Shown here one piece after another: positions 1 to 7,458 of a DNA stretch of 64,000 nt. The first letter of the stretch is position 1; every line of letters starts with the position of its first letter. The position numbers were made by a program, and so were the translations under genes. Source of the DNA: Pseudorhodoferax sp. Leaf267 (GTDB lineage: Bacteria; Pseudomonadota; Gammaproteobacteria; Burkholderiales; Burkholderiaceae_C). Below the pieces are notes generated by a model. That model saw only the letters and a program-made list of their open reading frames with translations. It was not told the origin of the DNA and ran no database searches. The DNA lies in the NCBI RefSeq assembly GCF_001422405.1, contig NZ_LMMV01000021.1, forward strand, positions 186,858 through 250,857, in the 5' to 3' direction.

Positions 1-182
1 ACCACGGCCACTGGGGCCGCTTCGCCCGTTTCGATGGACTTGAGCAGCGCGACAACCTGCGCCTTGGGATCGGAGGACATGGGGGTTCCTTTGGACGAGT
101 AGCTGTTCGACGCGCAGCCAGCGACGACCGAGAGAAGGGTCAGCGCGAAGGCACGCCGTGGGCGGGAGGGAAAGGAGAGCAT
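1..182 (-). CDS. Small lipoprotein, NTF2/SnoaL-like (3' end outside window)
   Basis: Only the N-terminal 60 or so residues are in the window; the gene runs off the left edge. Translation from the ATG at 182 gives a basic start, a hydrophobic stretch and the lipobox VVAGC, so the product is probably exported and lipid-anchored. The segment after it (DPKAQVVALLKSIETGE) resembles the start of NTF2/SnoaL-like proteins, from memory only. A second ATG at 80 has a better ribosome site (AAAGGAAC), so a shorter cytosolic form without the lipobox is possible. It is divergent from the AraC-type regulator at 313, which is a plausible controller. Confidence 0.5.
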   Translation of the reverse strand, partial: MLSFPSRPRRAFALTLLSVVAGCASNSYSSKGTPMSSDPKAQVVALLKSIETGEAAPVAV

Positions 183-312
183 TGGGGCGGGGTTCTGGGT
201 TGGTTTGCAGCACGGACTTTGCCGGCACCCAGCCTTGACGCCAAGGTCAGCGTCGGGCAAGTGATGGTAGAAATCGCGCAGACGCGCCGTAGGCGCGCCG
301 AAAGGAGTTTTC

Positions 313-1200
313 GTGTCCCCACCCCGCAAGGCACTGCGCCAGACTCGCTTCAAGAACGAGCGGCTTGACCCCATCGGCGCGGAGTTGATGAGCCTGGCGG
401 AACTCCGCGGCCGCGTGCCCGCGACGCAGTTGCTCCAGACCGAGCGCGTCGAGTTCTTCATGGTTCTCGTGGCGACCGGAGGGCGTGGAGGGCATCTGGT
501 CGACTTCGAGCGCTTCTCGCTGCGCGCCGGTCACGTCGTCTTCGTAAGGCCCGGCCAGGTGCAGCAGTGGCAGCCGGCGAACGGCTTCGAAGCCGATGTG
601 CTGCTGCTCGATCCGGCCGTTGTGCAGCCGACCGCGTCGACCTCCCGGCAGGCGACCATGTCGCTGCTGCGCCTGGAGGAGTGGCCGGTCCACTTCAGGA
701 TGGGCGCCGACGGTCTGGCCGCCTGGAGATCGCTGTCCGCGATGCTCCGTCGCGAACTCGATCAGCCCATCTTGGACGAGCTGTCGGCCGCGATGGCGCG
801 CGAGTTGATCCTGTGCCTGATGCTCGGCATCAGTCGATCGGCGGCAGGTCATCCGTCGGCGCCGACGGCGCAGGCCACGCTGATCCGGCGTCTGCGGCGC
901 GCGCTGGAAGAACGGGTCCACGCTCGTCCATCCGTGGCACTGCTGGCCCGCAGCGTGGGGGTGTCGACGAGCACTTTGGCGCGCGCCTGCCAGGACGTGT
1001 TGGGCCATTCGGCCAAGGAGGAGGTGGACCGGCGCGTCGCCCTCGAAGCCCAGCGCCTCCTCGTGCACACCACCGCGACGTCGGTCGCGATCGGCGAGCT
1101 TCTCGGCTTCGACGAGCCGACCAACTTCGTCAAGTTCTTTCGGCGGCTCGTAGGCACGACGCCCGAGGCATTTCGGCAGGCGCATCGCCTGCAGCGTTGA
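313..1200 (+). CDS. AraC-family transcriptional regulator
   Basis: This 295-residue protein has the usual AraC layout. An N-terminal cupin-like sensing half (about residues 1-180) is followed by a C-terminal double helix-turn-helix (about 195-290). In the latter I see VALLARSVGVSTSTLARACQ for the first helix pair and IGELLGFDEPTNFVKFFRR plus the closing PEAFRQ of the second, all typical of the family. The start is GTG at 313, preceded by AAAGGAG at a good distance. It faces the small lipoprotein gene ending at the left edge, so it probably controls that gene and itself. The ligand cannot be inferred. Confidence 0.88.
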   Translation: MSPPRKALRQTRFKNERLDPIGAELMSLAELRGRVPATQLLQTERVEFFMVLVATGGRGGHLVDFERFSLRAGHVVFVRPGQVQQWQPANGFEADVLLLDPAVVQPTASTSRQATMSLLRLEEWPVHFRMGADGLAAWRSLSAMLRRELDQPILDELSAAMARELILCLMLGISRSAAGHPSAPTAQATLIRRLRRALEERVHARPSVALLARSVGVSTSTLARACQDVLGHSAKEEVDRRVALEAQRLLVHTTATSVAIGELLGFDEPTNFVKFFRRLVGTTPEAFRQAHRLQR

Positions 1201-1483
1201 TGACGGCGTGGCGGTTCAGTGGCCGCGGCAGACGAAGCGACGCCGCTTCCAGGCGGGACGCTCACAAGGTGTCGAGGTGAACCTGATACGAACCGCGCCT
1301 CGAGCACATTAGGCGGTTGAGCGACCGCTCTTCACTTCGTCAATGTCGCATACGGGTCGGCCACTGCCGACCGCGGACGTCGGCTATCCGGTCGCTCAAC
1401 TTGGGCGTCAGCTTTCCGGCGGTGAGATCGCGCATCCGACCGGCGCTGGCCGCGCGCGAGCGCCGCGCGGCTTGTACCTGCGC
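1201..1483. other. Intergenic stretch with a 12-bp inverted repeat
   Basis: I see no convincing gene between the AraC-type regulator and the cupin gene. The overlapping open frames here have no recognisable protein and no good ribosome sites. GTTGAGCGACCG at 1316-1327 and its exact complement CGGTCGCTCAAC at 1389-1400 form an inverted repeat separated by 61 bp. It could be a remnant of mobile DNA or a paired regulator site; nothing else supports either view. Confidence 0.3.
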
Positions 1484-1897
1484 CTATCGCATCGGGACGG
1501 TGCTGCGCTGCCCCTTGTCCACGATGACGAACTCCAGAAACACCAACTGCTCCGTCGTGCTGGCATTGCGATGCGCGTGAACCATCCCCGGGCGCACGTG
1601 CAGGCTTTCGCCTGGTTTGAGCGTCACCGGATCCTTTCCTTCCTCCTGCCACACGCCCGATCCCTCGAGCACGTAAAACACGACGTGCGAGGGATGGTAA
1701 TGCTTCGGGTTCTGACCACCGGGCGCGTAGGTGGTGTGTAGAACACGGAACTCCTTTCCCGGCATGGTCGCGTCGTCAAACACATGGCGCGCTGCCGCCG
1801 TAATGCCGGACCGCACTCCGTTCGCGCCGGCGAGGGATTGGCTACCTACCACGGTGGGCGCCATCAGGACGGCAAATAGGGTGAGCAACTTGTTCAT
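1484..1897 (-). CDS. Secreted cupin-domain protein
   Basis: A 137-residue protein with an N-terminal signal sequence (MNKLLTLFAVLMAPTVVGSQ) and a single cupin barrel. The barrel carries the metal-binding pattern of the family: HYHPSHVVFYVLEGSG (two His and a Glu) and later HVRPGMVHAHRN (His). It is therefore probably a periplasmic metal-binding small-molecule or stress protein; no substrate can be named. The ATG at 1897 is chosen because AAAGGAAG precedes it and it gives a clean signal peptide. It is divergent from the LysR-type gene at 2004, the usual arrangement for a regulator and its target. Confidence 0.75.
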   Translation of the reverse strand: MNKLLTLFAVLMAPTVVGSQSLAGANGVRSGITAAARHVFDDATMPGKEFRVLHTTYAPGGQNPKHYHPSHVVFYVLEGSGVWQEEGKDPVTLKPGESLHVRPGMVHAHRNASTTEQLVFLEFVIVDKGQRSTVPMR

Positions 1898-2003
1898 CAC
1901 GCTTCCTTTGCGGTGGTCTGCCTGCAAGAGCCATACATTACGCACTTTGCTATGCTTCCGGTATCGCATTTGTCGATCTTGGTATCAACATTCTGTTATA
2001 TCT
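1898..2003. promoter_or_regulatory. Divergent control region, cupin gene / LysR gene
   Basis: These 106 bp separate the two divergent starts and must hold both promoters and the LysR-type binding site if the usual autoregulatory arrangement applies. The stretch is more AT-rich than its surroundings, notably TTATAT just before the LysR start. I could not fix individual -35/-10 boxes or a single T-N11-A site with confidence. Confidence 0.35.
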
Positions 2004-2969
2004 ATGGACACTTTAGAGTTGGTGCTCAGGCGAGTGACGTTGCGTGAGTTGCGGCTGCTGCAGGCAGTGGCGCGATCGGGCAGCATCCTGAAGGCCGCGA
2101 GCGAGATCGGCCTGACGCAGCCTGCCCTGTCGAAGTCCATTCGGGAGCTCGAGGCTACGTTCGGGGTCCGGCTATTCGATCGCAACAACCGCGGCGTCAG
2201 CGTGACGCCGCAGGGCGAGATCCTGCTGCGACGCGCCACGGGTGTTTTCGAAGAACTCCGTCAAGCTGTGGACGAACTGCAGTCCCTGGCCGATGCAGCC
2301 CGCGGCGAACTGCGTCTAGGCGGCACGCCGGCGGTGTGCGCTGGACTCTTGCCGCACGCGATAGGTGCGGTTCGGAGTAACCGCCCTGGATTCCGCTTTC
2401 ATGTCGCCGAACTGGATTCAGGCAAGTTGGCAAGCGAAGTCGCGGGTCGATCCGTTGATTTCGGGATAGGACGCGAGCACGTTGAGGGAAGCGGCGGCGA
2501 CCTGACGTTCGAGCGGCTGTTCGATGATCACCTTTTCATCGTCGCGGGCGCGCAGCATCCCTTAGCCAGTAGAAGGTCTGTCAGTCTGGAGGAGACTGGG
2601 CTCCACCCCTGGGTGCTGCCATCGGCGAACGGGGCCGTCACTGCGCAACTCGAGGCACAGTTCCGCCTGCAGGGCCTGAGCCTGCCAGACCCTGCGGTCA
2701 CAACGATGTCTATGCTGGTCCGCAGTGAGTTGGTTGCGACCCATTCATTCCTCACCGTGATGTACGGCTCGATCCTGCGATTCGGCAACTTTCCCGCGTC
2801 CTTCCGCGTTCTCCCGATCGATCTGCCGTCGGGGATTCCCGTCGGCATGTTTCGCGTGAGGGGTCGCACGCTTGCGCCCAGCACCGAGGTGTTCATGCAA
2901 ACGCTGCGCGACGTCATCCGGCCCATGCAGTCGTTGAGGGCAAAGCACTTACGGGGAAAGAGCCTCTGA
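2004..2969 (+). CDS. LysR-family transcriptional regulator
   Basis: This 321-residue protein has the N-terminal winged helix of the LysR family (LRELRLLQAVARSGSILKAA, then LTQPALSKSIRELE and LFDRNNRGVSVTPQG, about residues 10-70). A periplasmic-binding-protein-like effector domain follows (about 95-300). The closing segment VGMFRVRGRTLAPSTEVFMQ is typical of GbpR/CbbR-like subgroups that sense aromatic or sugar-derived compounds, though the effector is unknown. ATG 2004 is the natural start; the open frame upstream is not supported by any domain. It probably regulates the divergent cupin gene. Confidence 0.88.
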   Translation: MDTLELVLRRVTLRELRLLQAVARSGSILKAASEIGLTQPALSKSIRELEATFGVRLFDRNNRGVSVTPQGEILLRRATGVFEELRQAVDELQSLADAARGELRLGGTPAVCAGLLPHAIGAVRSNRPGFRFHVAELDSGKLASEVAGRSVDFGIGREHVEGSGGDLTFERLFDDHLFIVAGAQHPLASRRSVSLEETGLHPWVLPSANGAVTAQLEAQFRLQGLSLPDPAVTTMSMLVRSELVATHSFLTVMYGSILRFGNFPASFRVLPIDLPSGIPVGMFRVRGRTLAPSTEVFMQTLRDVIRPMQSLRAKHLRGKSL

Positions 2970-3354
2970 CGCCGACGATCGCATGGGTGCGAGCCATAAA
3001 CATCAGGAAGCATGATGTCTGCTTCTGGCCGAGTGTGTGAGATTACGAACGGCCGCTTCGTAGAAGCGAAACATGAAAAGCGATGGCTCGCCGTCCGGCT
3101 GCTTCGGAGCAAGCCGGCTGGCAGGTTTGGGCGCACAGCACCAGTTCGTCACAGCCGAGAGCGGTCATTGAGCTGCCACATTGTGAAGATGGTCGAGCGA
3201 CGATGACCGGGATGACCGCAGCGCACTCAAGTGCCGTCGTTCGAGCCACGCGAACTACGGAGGCCTCAACGACCGCAGGCTGAGCCGGACCACTCGTTGC
3301 CTTTGCAGGTGGCAACGGCGGCAACCGCTGCACTGGAGTCGTTCGGGTTCGCGT

Positions 3355-3453
3355 GACAGGTGGCTGGCCTACGGTCTGCAGGTGCAGCAGGCCTGGCGCG
3401 AGCAACTCATGCCGGGCACGCCGCCCGAGTTCGACCCGGACGAGCCGTTCTGA
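3355..3453 (+). pseudogene. Possible C-terminal remnant of an unknown protein
   Basis: The frame ending at the TGA at 3451-3453 reads RWLAYGLQVQQAWREQLMPG followed by an acidic tail ending DPDEPF. It looks like the end of a real protein: sensible composition and a natural stop, but no start and no upstream continuation. It lies next to a decayed transposase, so it may be debris from a deleted mobile element. I do not recognise the family. Confidence 0.25.
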
Positions 3454-3695
3454 GCGAACCGCGACATCAACAAGCCGATAACCCCTCGCGGGACCATCGG
3501 CGCTTGTGGGCCCCACGAACTGCAAAACCAACACCTCGCCAGCGAATAGCGGCGGATCTATACCGGCGCCAACGCAAGACTCGCATCTTCGAAGAAGCCC
3601 GGCTGCGCCTCACGATGGCACCCAGTCTCGCCACGAGGCGCAGGCCTCACATCCAGCTCTGCCTGGAGCAGGCGCCTGCGCGCCAGGACATGAGC

Positions 3696-3872
3696 GCGGT
3701 GCAGGTCGTACCCCGAGCGGTGCTTCGCCGATCTGCACGCGGCCCGTAAGTGGCTGGCGTCTTCATGCATTGGTACAACCACGACCATCGGCGCAGCAGT
3801 ATCCGCTACGTCACACCGGCGCAGCGCCACGCTTGGAAAGAAAGACGACTTAGCGTCATGAAAGGGGCCTGA
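3696..3872 (+). pseudogene. Decayed 3' end of an IS3-family transposase (OrfB)
   Basis: The C-terminal end of an IS3-type DDE transposase is readable across frames. One frame gives ADLHAARKWLAS and, after a frameshift near 3753, the next gives FMHWYNHDHRRSSIRYVTPA followed by QRHAWKERR and a TGA at 3870-3872. The pattern W-Y-N-H-x-H-R-x-S-x-I-R-(Y/F)-V-T-P-x-Q-R-H is diagnostic for the end of IS3 OrfB proteins. No DDE core, OrfA or terminal repeats remain, so it is inactive. It marks past insertion activity at the island border. Confidence 0.65.
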
Positions 3873-4078
3873 TACACAGAGCTTCCATTTAGAACGCCTG
3901 CCTGTGCCATTGGCGCTAGAGCTCCCGCAACAGTAGCGGTACCAACAACGGATGGTCTGAAGACTCAGTCAGGAATCTTTGGCGTTGATAACTGTACTTA
4001 TCTTCGCTAGTTTTTTCTTGCTGCTCATCGAGTCCGACGCTACGATCTTGGATAAGTCGTTGCTGATGCTCAGGTTTT

Positions 4079-5920
4079 ATGACGTGCTCATCTTCCAGCC
4101 CAGCCCAACTCCGATTGGGTCGCCACGTTCTCGCGCACCTGAAGGCCGTGGCTGAAGGGGTCTCACCTATTGCCGCCGCTCGAAACTACCTCGCCGTCGA
4201 CGAGGATGGGGCCGGCGCCGCGCACGAGGCCGCAGCACAGTCCGCCATCATGATCGCCCGACGGGCCGGGCTTGGACCAAGGTCGCGGCTGCTGCGTCTG
4301 GACCTCACGGCGCAACCGGCACCCAATGGAACGGCGGCTGGCATGCCTGAGCCGCCGTCGATCGATGACTGGGCCGCTGACGGCGGGCTGGAGGACTGGC
4401 CAGCAGCAGAGCTTGAGGTGCTGTACGCCGAAGCCTTTGCGCTGGACAAGTCGCCCGGCCACCGGCGCAAGATCGCCCAGCTCGAAAGGTTGCGCCAGGC
4501 ACGCATGGCGCTGCTGGACAGGCTGGCCGCCTTCACGACCGAGGCACCGCGACCTTCGGACCCGGTCGGTGGCTGGTTCTCGATGGACCTGGCCACGCGC
4601 CTCGATGCCGCCGGCTTCACCACTCTGGGACAGCTGCGCGAGGAGATCGCGCTGCGCGGTCGCTGGTGGCGCAAGATCCCAGCATTCGGGCCGACCAAGG
4701 CGGCCCGCCTGGCCGAGGACCTGCATGCCCTGATGGGACCGTCCTCCATCGTGCGCAGTGCGCCTGCAGGGTCGGCTGGGGCCGCGACGAGCCATTCCTG
4801 GCAGGACCTGGCCGTACTGCCATCCGACGCGGCCGAAACCATCGGTACCTGGATTCGGCACCGTACGCAATCACCCGCCACCGCGCGGGCCTACCGCCGC
4901 GAGGCTGAACGATTCGTCGTGTGGCTGCGCGTCGAGCGCGAGCGTGACCTGGTGACGACGACGGCAGATGACTGCGCAGCCTTCATCGCCTTTCTGGCAG
5001 CGGTGCCGCGCGATTGGATCAGTCGGCAGCGTGCTGTGCGGGCCTCGGCCGATTGGGCGCCCTTCGCTGGGCAACCCTCGGTCACCAGCCAGCGCTTCAC
5101 CCTGACGGTCCTGGAGTCGTTCTTCGCCTGGATGACCGCCGACAGCCGTGTGTCGCGCAACGCTTGGCTGTCGGTGAACCGAAGGCTGAGGGACGATCCC
5201 GCTGCGATTCCACAAGAAGCGTCACGCGCGTTTTCCGTCGAGGCCTGGGCCGCTTTGGTCGCGCACGCTGACGGCTTGGCCGGGCCTGCTGGCCAGCGGA
5301 TGCAGTGGCTCCTGTGCTTCGTGCAGGCGACCGGGCTGCGCTCGGCCGAACTGCTAGGGGCAAGGTGCTCGGACCTCTACGAGCAAGACGACGGCACCTG
5401 GCTGCATGTACACGGCAAGGGAGGCAAAAATCGCTCGGTGCCGGTGCCCCTGGCAGCCCTCAAGGCGACCGAGCGGTATTTCAGGGCACGTGGCCTGGAA
5501 CTGGGTGCTGCGCATGGCAGGACGCCGCTCCTGGCTGGCTTGACCGAGCCGAGGTTGCCAGGCGACAACCTCACACTTGCATTCGATCCGCCTGATGACC
5601 AGATCGACCCCGCCGCGCTGGCGCGGGCCGAACACGCAGCGCGCGGTGGCATCACTTACTCCACGCTGCAGGCAGTCTTCCGGCGATTCGTTGTGACGGC
5701 ACTTGCTTCGTCGGCGCTGACCGAGGCACAGCGTGCCCACGCAGCCCGCGCCACGGCCCATTGGCTGCGGCACACGCACGCGACACGGGCGGCCGAAGCG
5801 GCCGTCCCAATCGACGTGCTGCAGGCCAACCTTGGTCAAGCCGACCCTCGGACCACTGCGATCTACTATCGCGCACAGCAACGGCGTCGACGCGATGCGA
5901 TCGAGCGGGTGTTTGGCTAG
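4079..5920 (+). CDS. Large tyrosine recombinase (island integrase)
   Basis: A 613-residue site-specific recombinase, expected to integrate and excise the island. The N-terminal third (about residues 150-230) carries a helix-hairpin-helix-like segment (TLGQLREEIALRGRWWRKIP then FGPTKAARLA). A SAM-like core-binding domain (about 260-380) and the catalytic domain follow. Catalytic residues visible are Arg in TGLRSAELL, the beta-hairpin Lys in HGKGGKNRSVPVP, HWLRHTHATR (His and Arg) and the nucleophile Tyr in TTAIYYRAQ. The second conserved His (LGH) reads LGQ. It is the only rightward gene of the island and sits at its left edge, the normal place for an integrase beside an attachment site. Confidence 0.85.
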   Translation: MTCSSSSPAQLRLGRHVLAHLKAVAEGVSPIAAARNYLAVDEDGAGAAHEAAAQSAIMIARRAGLGPRSRLLRLDLTAQPAPNGTAAGMPEPPSIDDWAADGGLEDWPAAELEVLYAEAFALDKSPGHRRKIAQLERLRQARMALLDRLAAFTTEAPRPSDPVGGWFSMDLATRLDAAGFTTLGQLREEIALRGRWWRKIPAFGPTKAARLAEDLHALMGPSSIVRSAPAGSAGAATSHSWQDLAVLPSDAAETIGTWIRHRTQSPATARAYRREAERFVVWLRVERERDLVTTTADDCAAFIAFLAAVPRDWISRQRAVRASADWAPFAGQPSVTSQRFTLTVLESFFAWMTADSRVSRNAWLSVNRRLRDDPAAIPQEASRAFSVEAWAALVAHADGLAGPAGQRMQWLLCFVQATGLRSAELLGARCSDLYEQDDGTWLHVHGKGGKNRSVPVPLAALKATERYFRARGLELGAAHGRTPLLAGLTEPRLPGDNLTLAFDPPDDQIDPAALARAEHAARGGITYSTLQAVFRRFVVTALASSALTEAQRAHAARATAHWLRHTHATRAAEAAVPIDVLQANLGQADPRTTAIYYRAQQRRRRDAIERVFG

Positions 5921-5963
5921 GACCGCCCCTCAGGAGCTGGTGGTTCTGGTGTGCTCTCAATGA

Positions 5964-6290
5964 TCAGTTCTTCGCCCGGGTCGTTGAGTTCGACCGAGCT
6001 TCTCCCCAACCGCCAAGGGAGAGCACATGTGCCTCAGTCGCGTTGATGCAGTCTGGAACGCCAGAAAGCCGATCATTGCAACGATTGAGCATTACGGTGC
6101 GATCAATTGGGTGATCCAAATAATATGCAACGCTGTAGGTGATCGTCGGCTCCGGCGACATAAGGATCGACAGTAACAAGACGAATAACGCCGCGACAAA
6201 TACCAGGACCTTCTTGACATAGACCGCTCGCGCCCACACCGCGATCGCAATCAGTAGTGAAAGTCCGCACCAGATCCAATCTAACGTCAC
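5964..6290 (-). CDS. Small membrane protein of unknown function
   Basis: A 108-residue product with two adjacent hydrophobic segments near the N-terminus (WCGLSLLIAIAVWARAVYV and VLVFVAALFVLLLSILM) and a polar C-terminal tail of about 60 residues. The start appears to be GTG at 6290 behind GAGGAA. It is the last gene of the leftward island operon and lies 35 bp behind another membrane protein gene, so co-expression is likely. I do not recognise a family. Its stop nearly meets the convergent integrase gene. Confidence 0.5.
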   Translation of the reverse strand: MTLDWIWCGLSLLIAIAVWARAVYVKKVLVFVAALFVLLLSILMSPEPTITYSVAYYLDHPIDRTVMLNRCNDRLSGVPDCINATEAHVLSLGGWGEARSNSTTRAKN

Positions 6291-6325
6291 GGTTCGTTCC
6301 TCACATCACTTGAAAGCGACAGCCG

Positions 6326-6919
6326 TCAATTGCCGATCTTGACTGTGCGGTCGTGGAGGCTCTTGAGGGCGAACTTGAGATCAACGCTGCGCCCAGTCTC
6401 GTACCCTGGCCAGGGAACGAACGGTTGCTCGCCGAGTGCGTTGAACACCACCGCGCCCGCGCACCGGTACTCGACATCGGACTCCTCGATCCGCACCAAA
6501 GCCATCTGGCAAGGCACGTCGGTCGCGCCAACGGCCACCGGTGAGGTCCAGCCGGTCTCGGCACCGTCCCGGAAGAACCACCAGTGGTCGGCCGCCATTG
6601 CGCTAAGCGCGAGGCCGCCTACCACGCCGGCCAGGCCGGCCCCCAGGTGCCGCCAGGCCGGCAGGCGGGACAGGGCGAGGCCCCAGATGCAGAGTGCGAC
6701 GGCGGACATGCCCGTGACGAGCACCAGCACCACAGCACCTCCGCCGTCCTCAGCTTCGAACGGGACCGGCACGATGTTGACCAGTCTTGCGATGGTCCAA
6801 GCCAGCAGAGCGTGGAATGCGACGAGCGAGAGATTGAACTGCCAGGGTTTGTCATCGCGGTCCGACCGCAGCAAAAACGTACTCAGCAGGATCAGCAACA
6901 CCGCGAACAAAAACAACAT
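6326..6919 (-). CDS. Membrane protein of unknown function
   Basis: A 197-residue protein with about four hydrophobic segments in the first 130 residues (MLFLFAVLLILLSTFLL; NLSLVAFHALLAWTIARLV; VVLVLVTGMSAVALCIWGLA; AGLAGVVGGLALSAM). A soluble C-terminal part of about 70 residues contains two Cys and is probably on the outer face of the membrane. The ATG at 6919 overlaps the stop of the upstream membrane protein gene (ATGA), so the two are translationally coupled. No family recognised. Together with its neighbours it forms a three-gene membrane module at the downstream end of the island. Confidence 0.6.
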   Translation of the reverse strand: MLFLFAVLLILLSTFLLRSDRDDKPWQFNLSLVAFHALLAWTIARLVNIVPVPFEAEDGGGAVVLVLVTGMSAVALCIWGLALSRLPAWRHLGAGLAGVVGGLALSAMAADHWWFFRDGAETGWTSPVAVGATDVPCQMALVRIEESDVEYRCAGAVVFNALGEQPFVPWPGYETGRSVDLKFALKSLHDRTVKIGN

Positions 6920-7377
6920 CACAACTCCTCGGCCCGCTTGGCCCCTGCAGTGCTGTCCGGTATGTCTGGCGGGCAGATGGCAAACCCTACGCACAAGACC
7001 ACGGTCACCCACCCCATCATCGACGGAAATGCGAGCCAGATCGTCTCCAAATTCTGCGTGATGTGCTCGGTATTGCCGGGTGTAGCGGACAGGAACATGG
7101 AGCCCCCACCCCAAACAAACGGCAAGCACAACAGGAAGACCCCATGCTGCTTCAGTCGCCGCAAGTCTCCATGCTTCCAGGCTCGAAAGCTTGCAACAGC
7201 GGCGCAGCCAAGCGCCACGATCATCGCCCACACGGGGAGCGCCCCAACCATGGCCGACAAGCCGACGGAGATCGAATGGAGCACCAATGCGACGAATCCT
7301 GCGAAGAATGGGCCTCCGACAAAAATTCCCAACAATATTGCGAGTGCTGACGTGTTGTTCGTATGACGACTAGACAT
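6919..7377 (-). CDS. Membrane protein of unknown function
   Basis: A 152-residue protein with about four hydrophobic segments, including ALAILLGIFVGGPFFAGFVA, VGALPVWAMIVALGCAAVA and SMMGWVTVVLCVGFAICPP. The start at 7377 is preceded by TTGGAGAAC. Its stop overlaps the start of the next membrane protein gene by the ATGA arrangement. It follows the cytosine methyltransferase gene by about 80 bp. Function unknown; it could be a membrane partner of its coupled neighbour. Confidence 0.6.
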   Translation of the reverse strand: MSSRHTNNTSALAILLGIFVGGPFFAGFVALVLHSISVGLSAMVGALPVWAMIVALGCAAVASFRAWKHGDLRRLKQHGVFLLCLPFVWGGGSMFLSATPGNTEHITQNLETIWLAFPSMMGWVTVVLCVGFAICPPDIPDSTAGAKRAEEL

Positions 7378-7458
7378 GATGTTCTCCAAGGCAGTTGATA
7401 TTTTCTGCTGCGCCGACCGGCAAAGGCTGCTCTGTGTGTGCAGAGGTAGTTTGGGCGT

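Larger units (their letters stand above)
2970..4078. other. Gene-poor border region left of the island
   Basis: About 1.1 kb with no intact gene. Open frames here overlap on both strands and have no recognisable family. Two short coding remnants are visible (3355-3453 and 3696-3872, listed separately). The last 200 bp before the integrase, about 3873-4078, are more AT-rich and are the likeliest place for the left attachment site and the integrase promoter. I found no convincing direct repeat of this stretch near the right end of the island. Confidence 0.4.
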
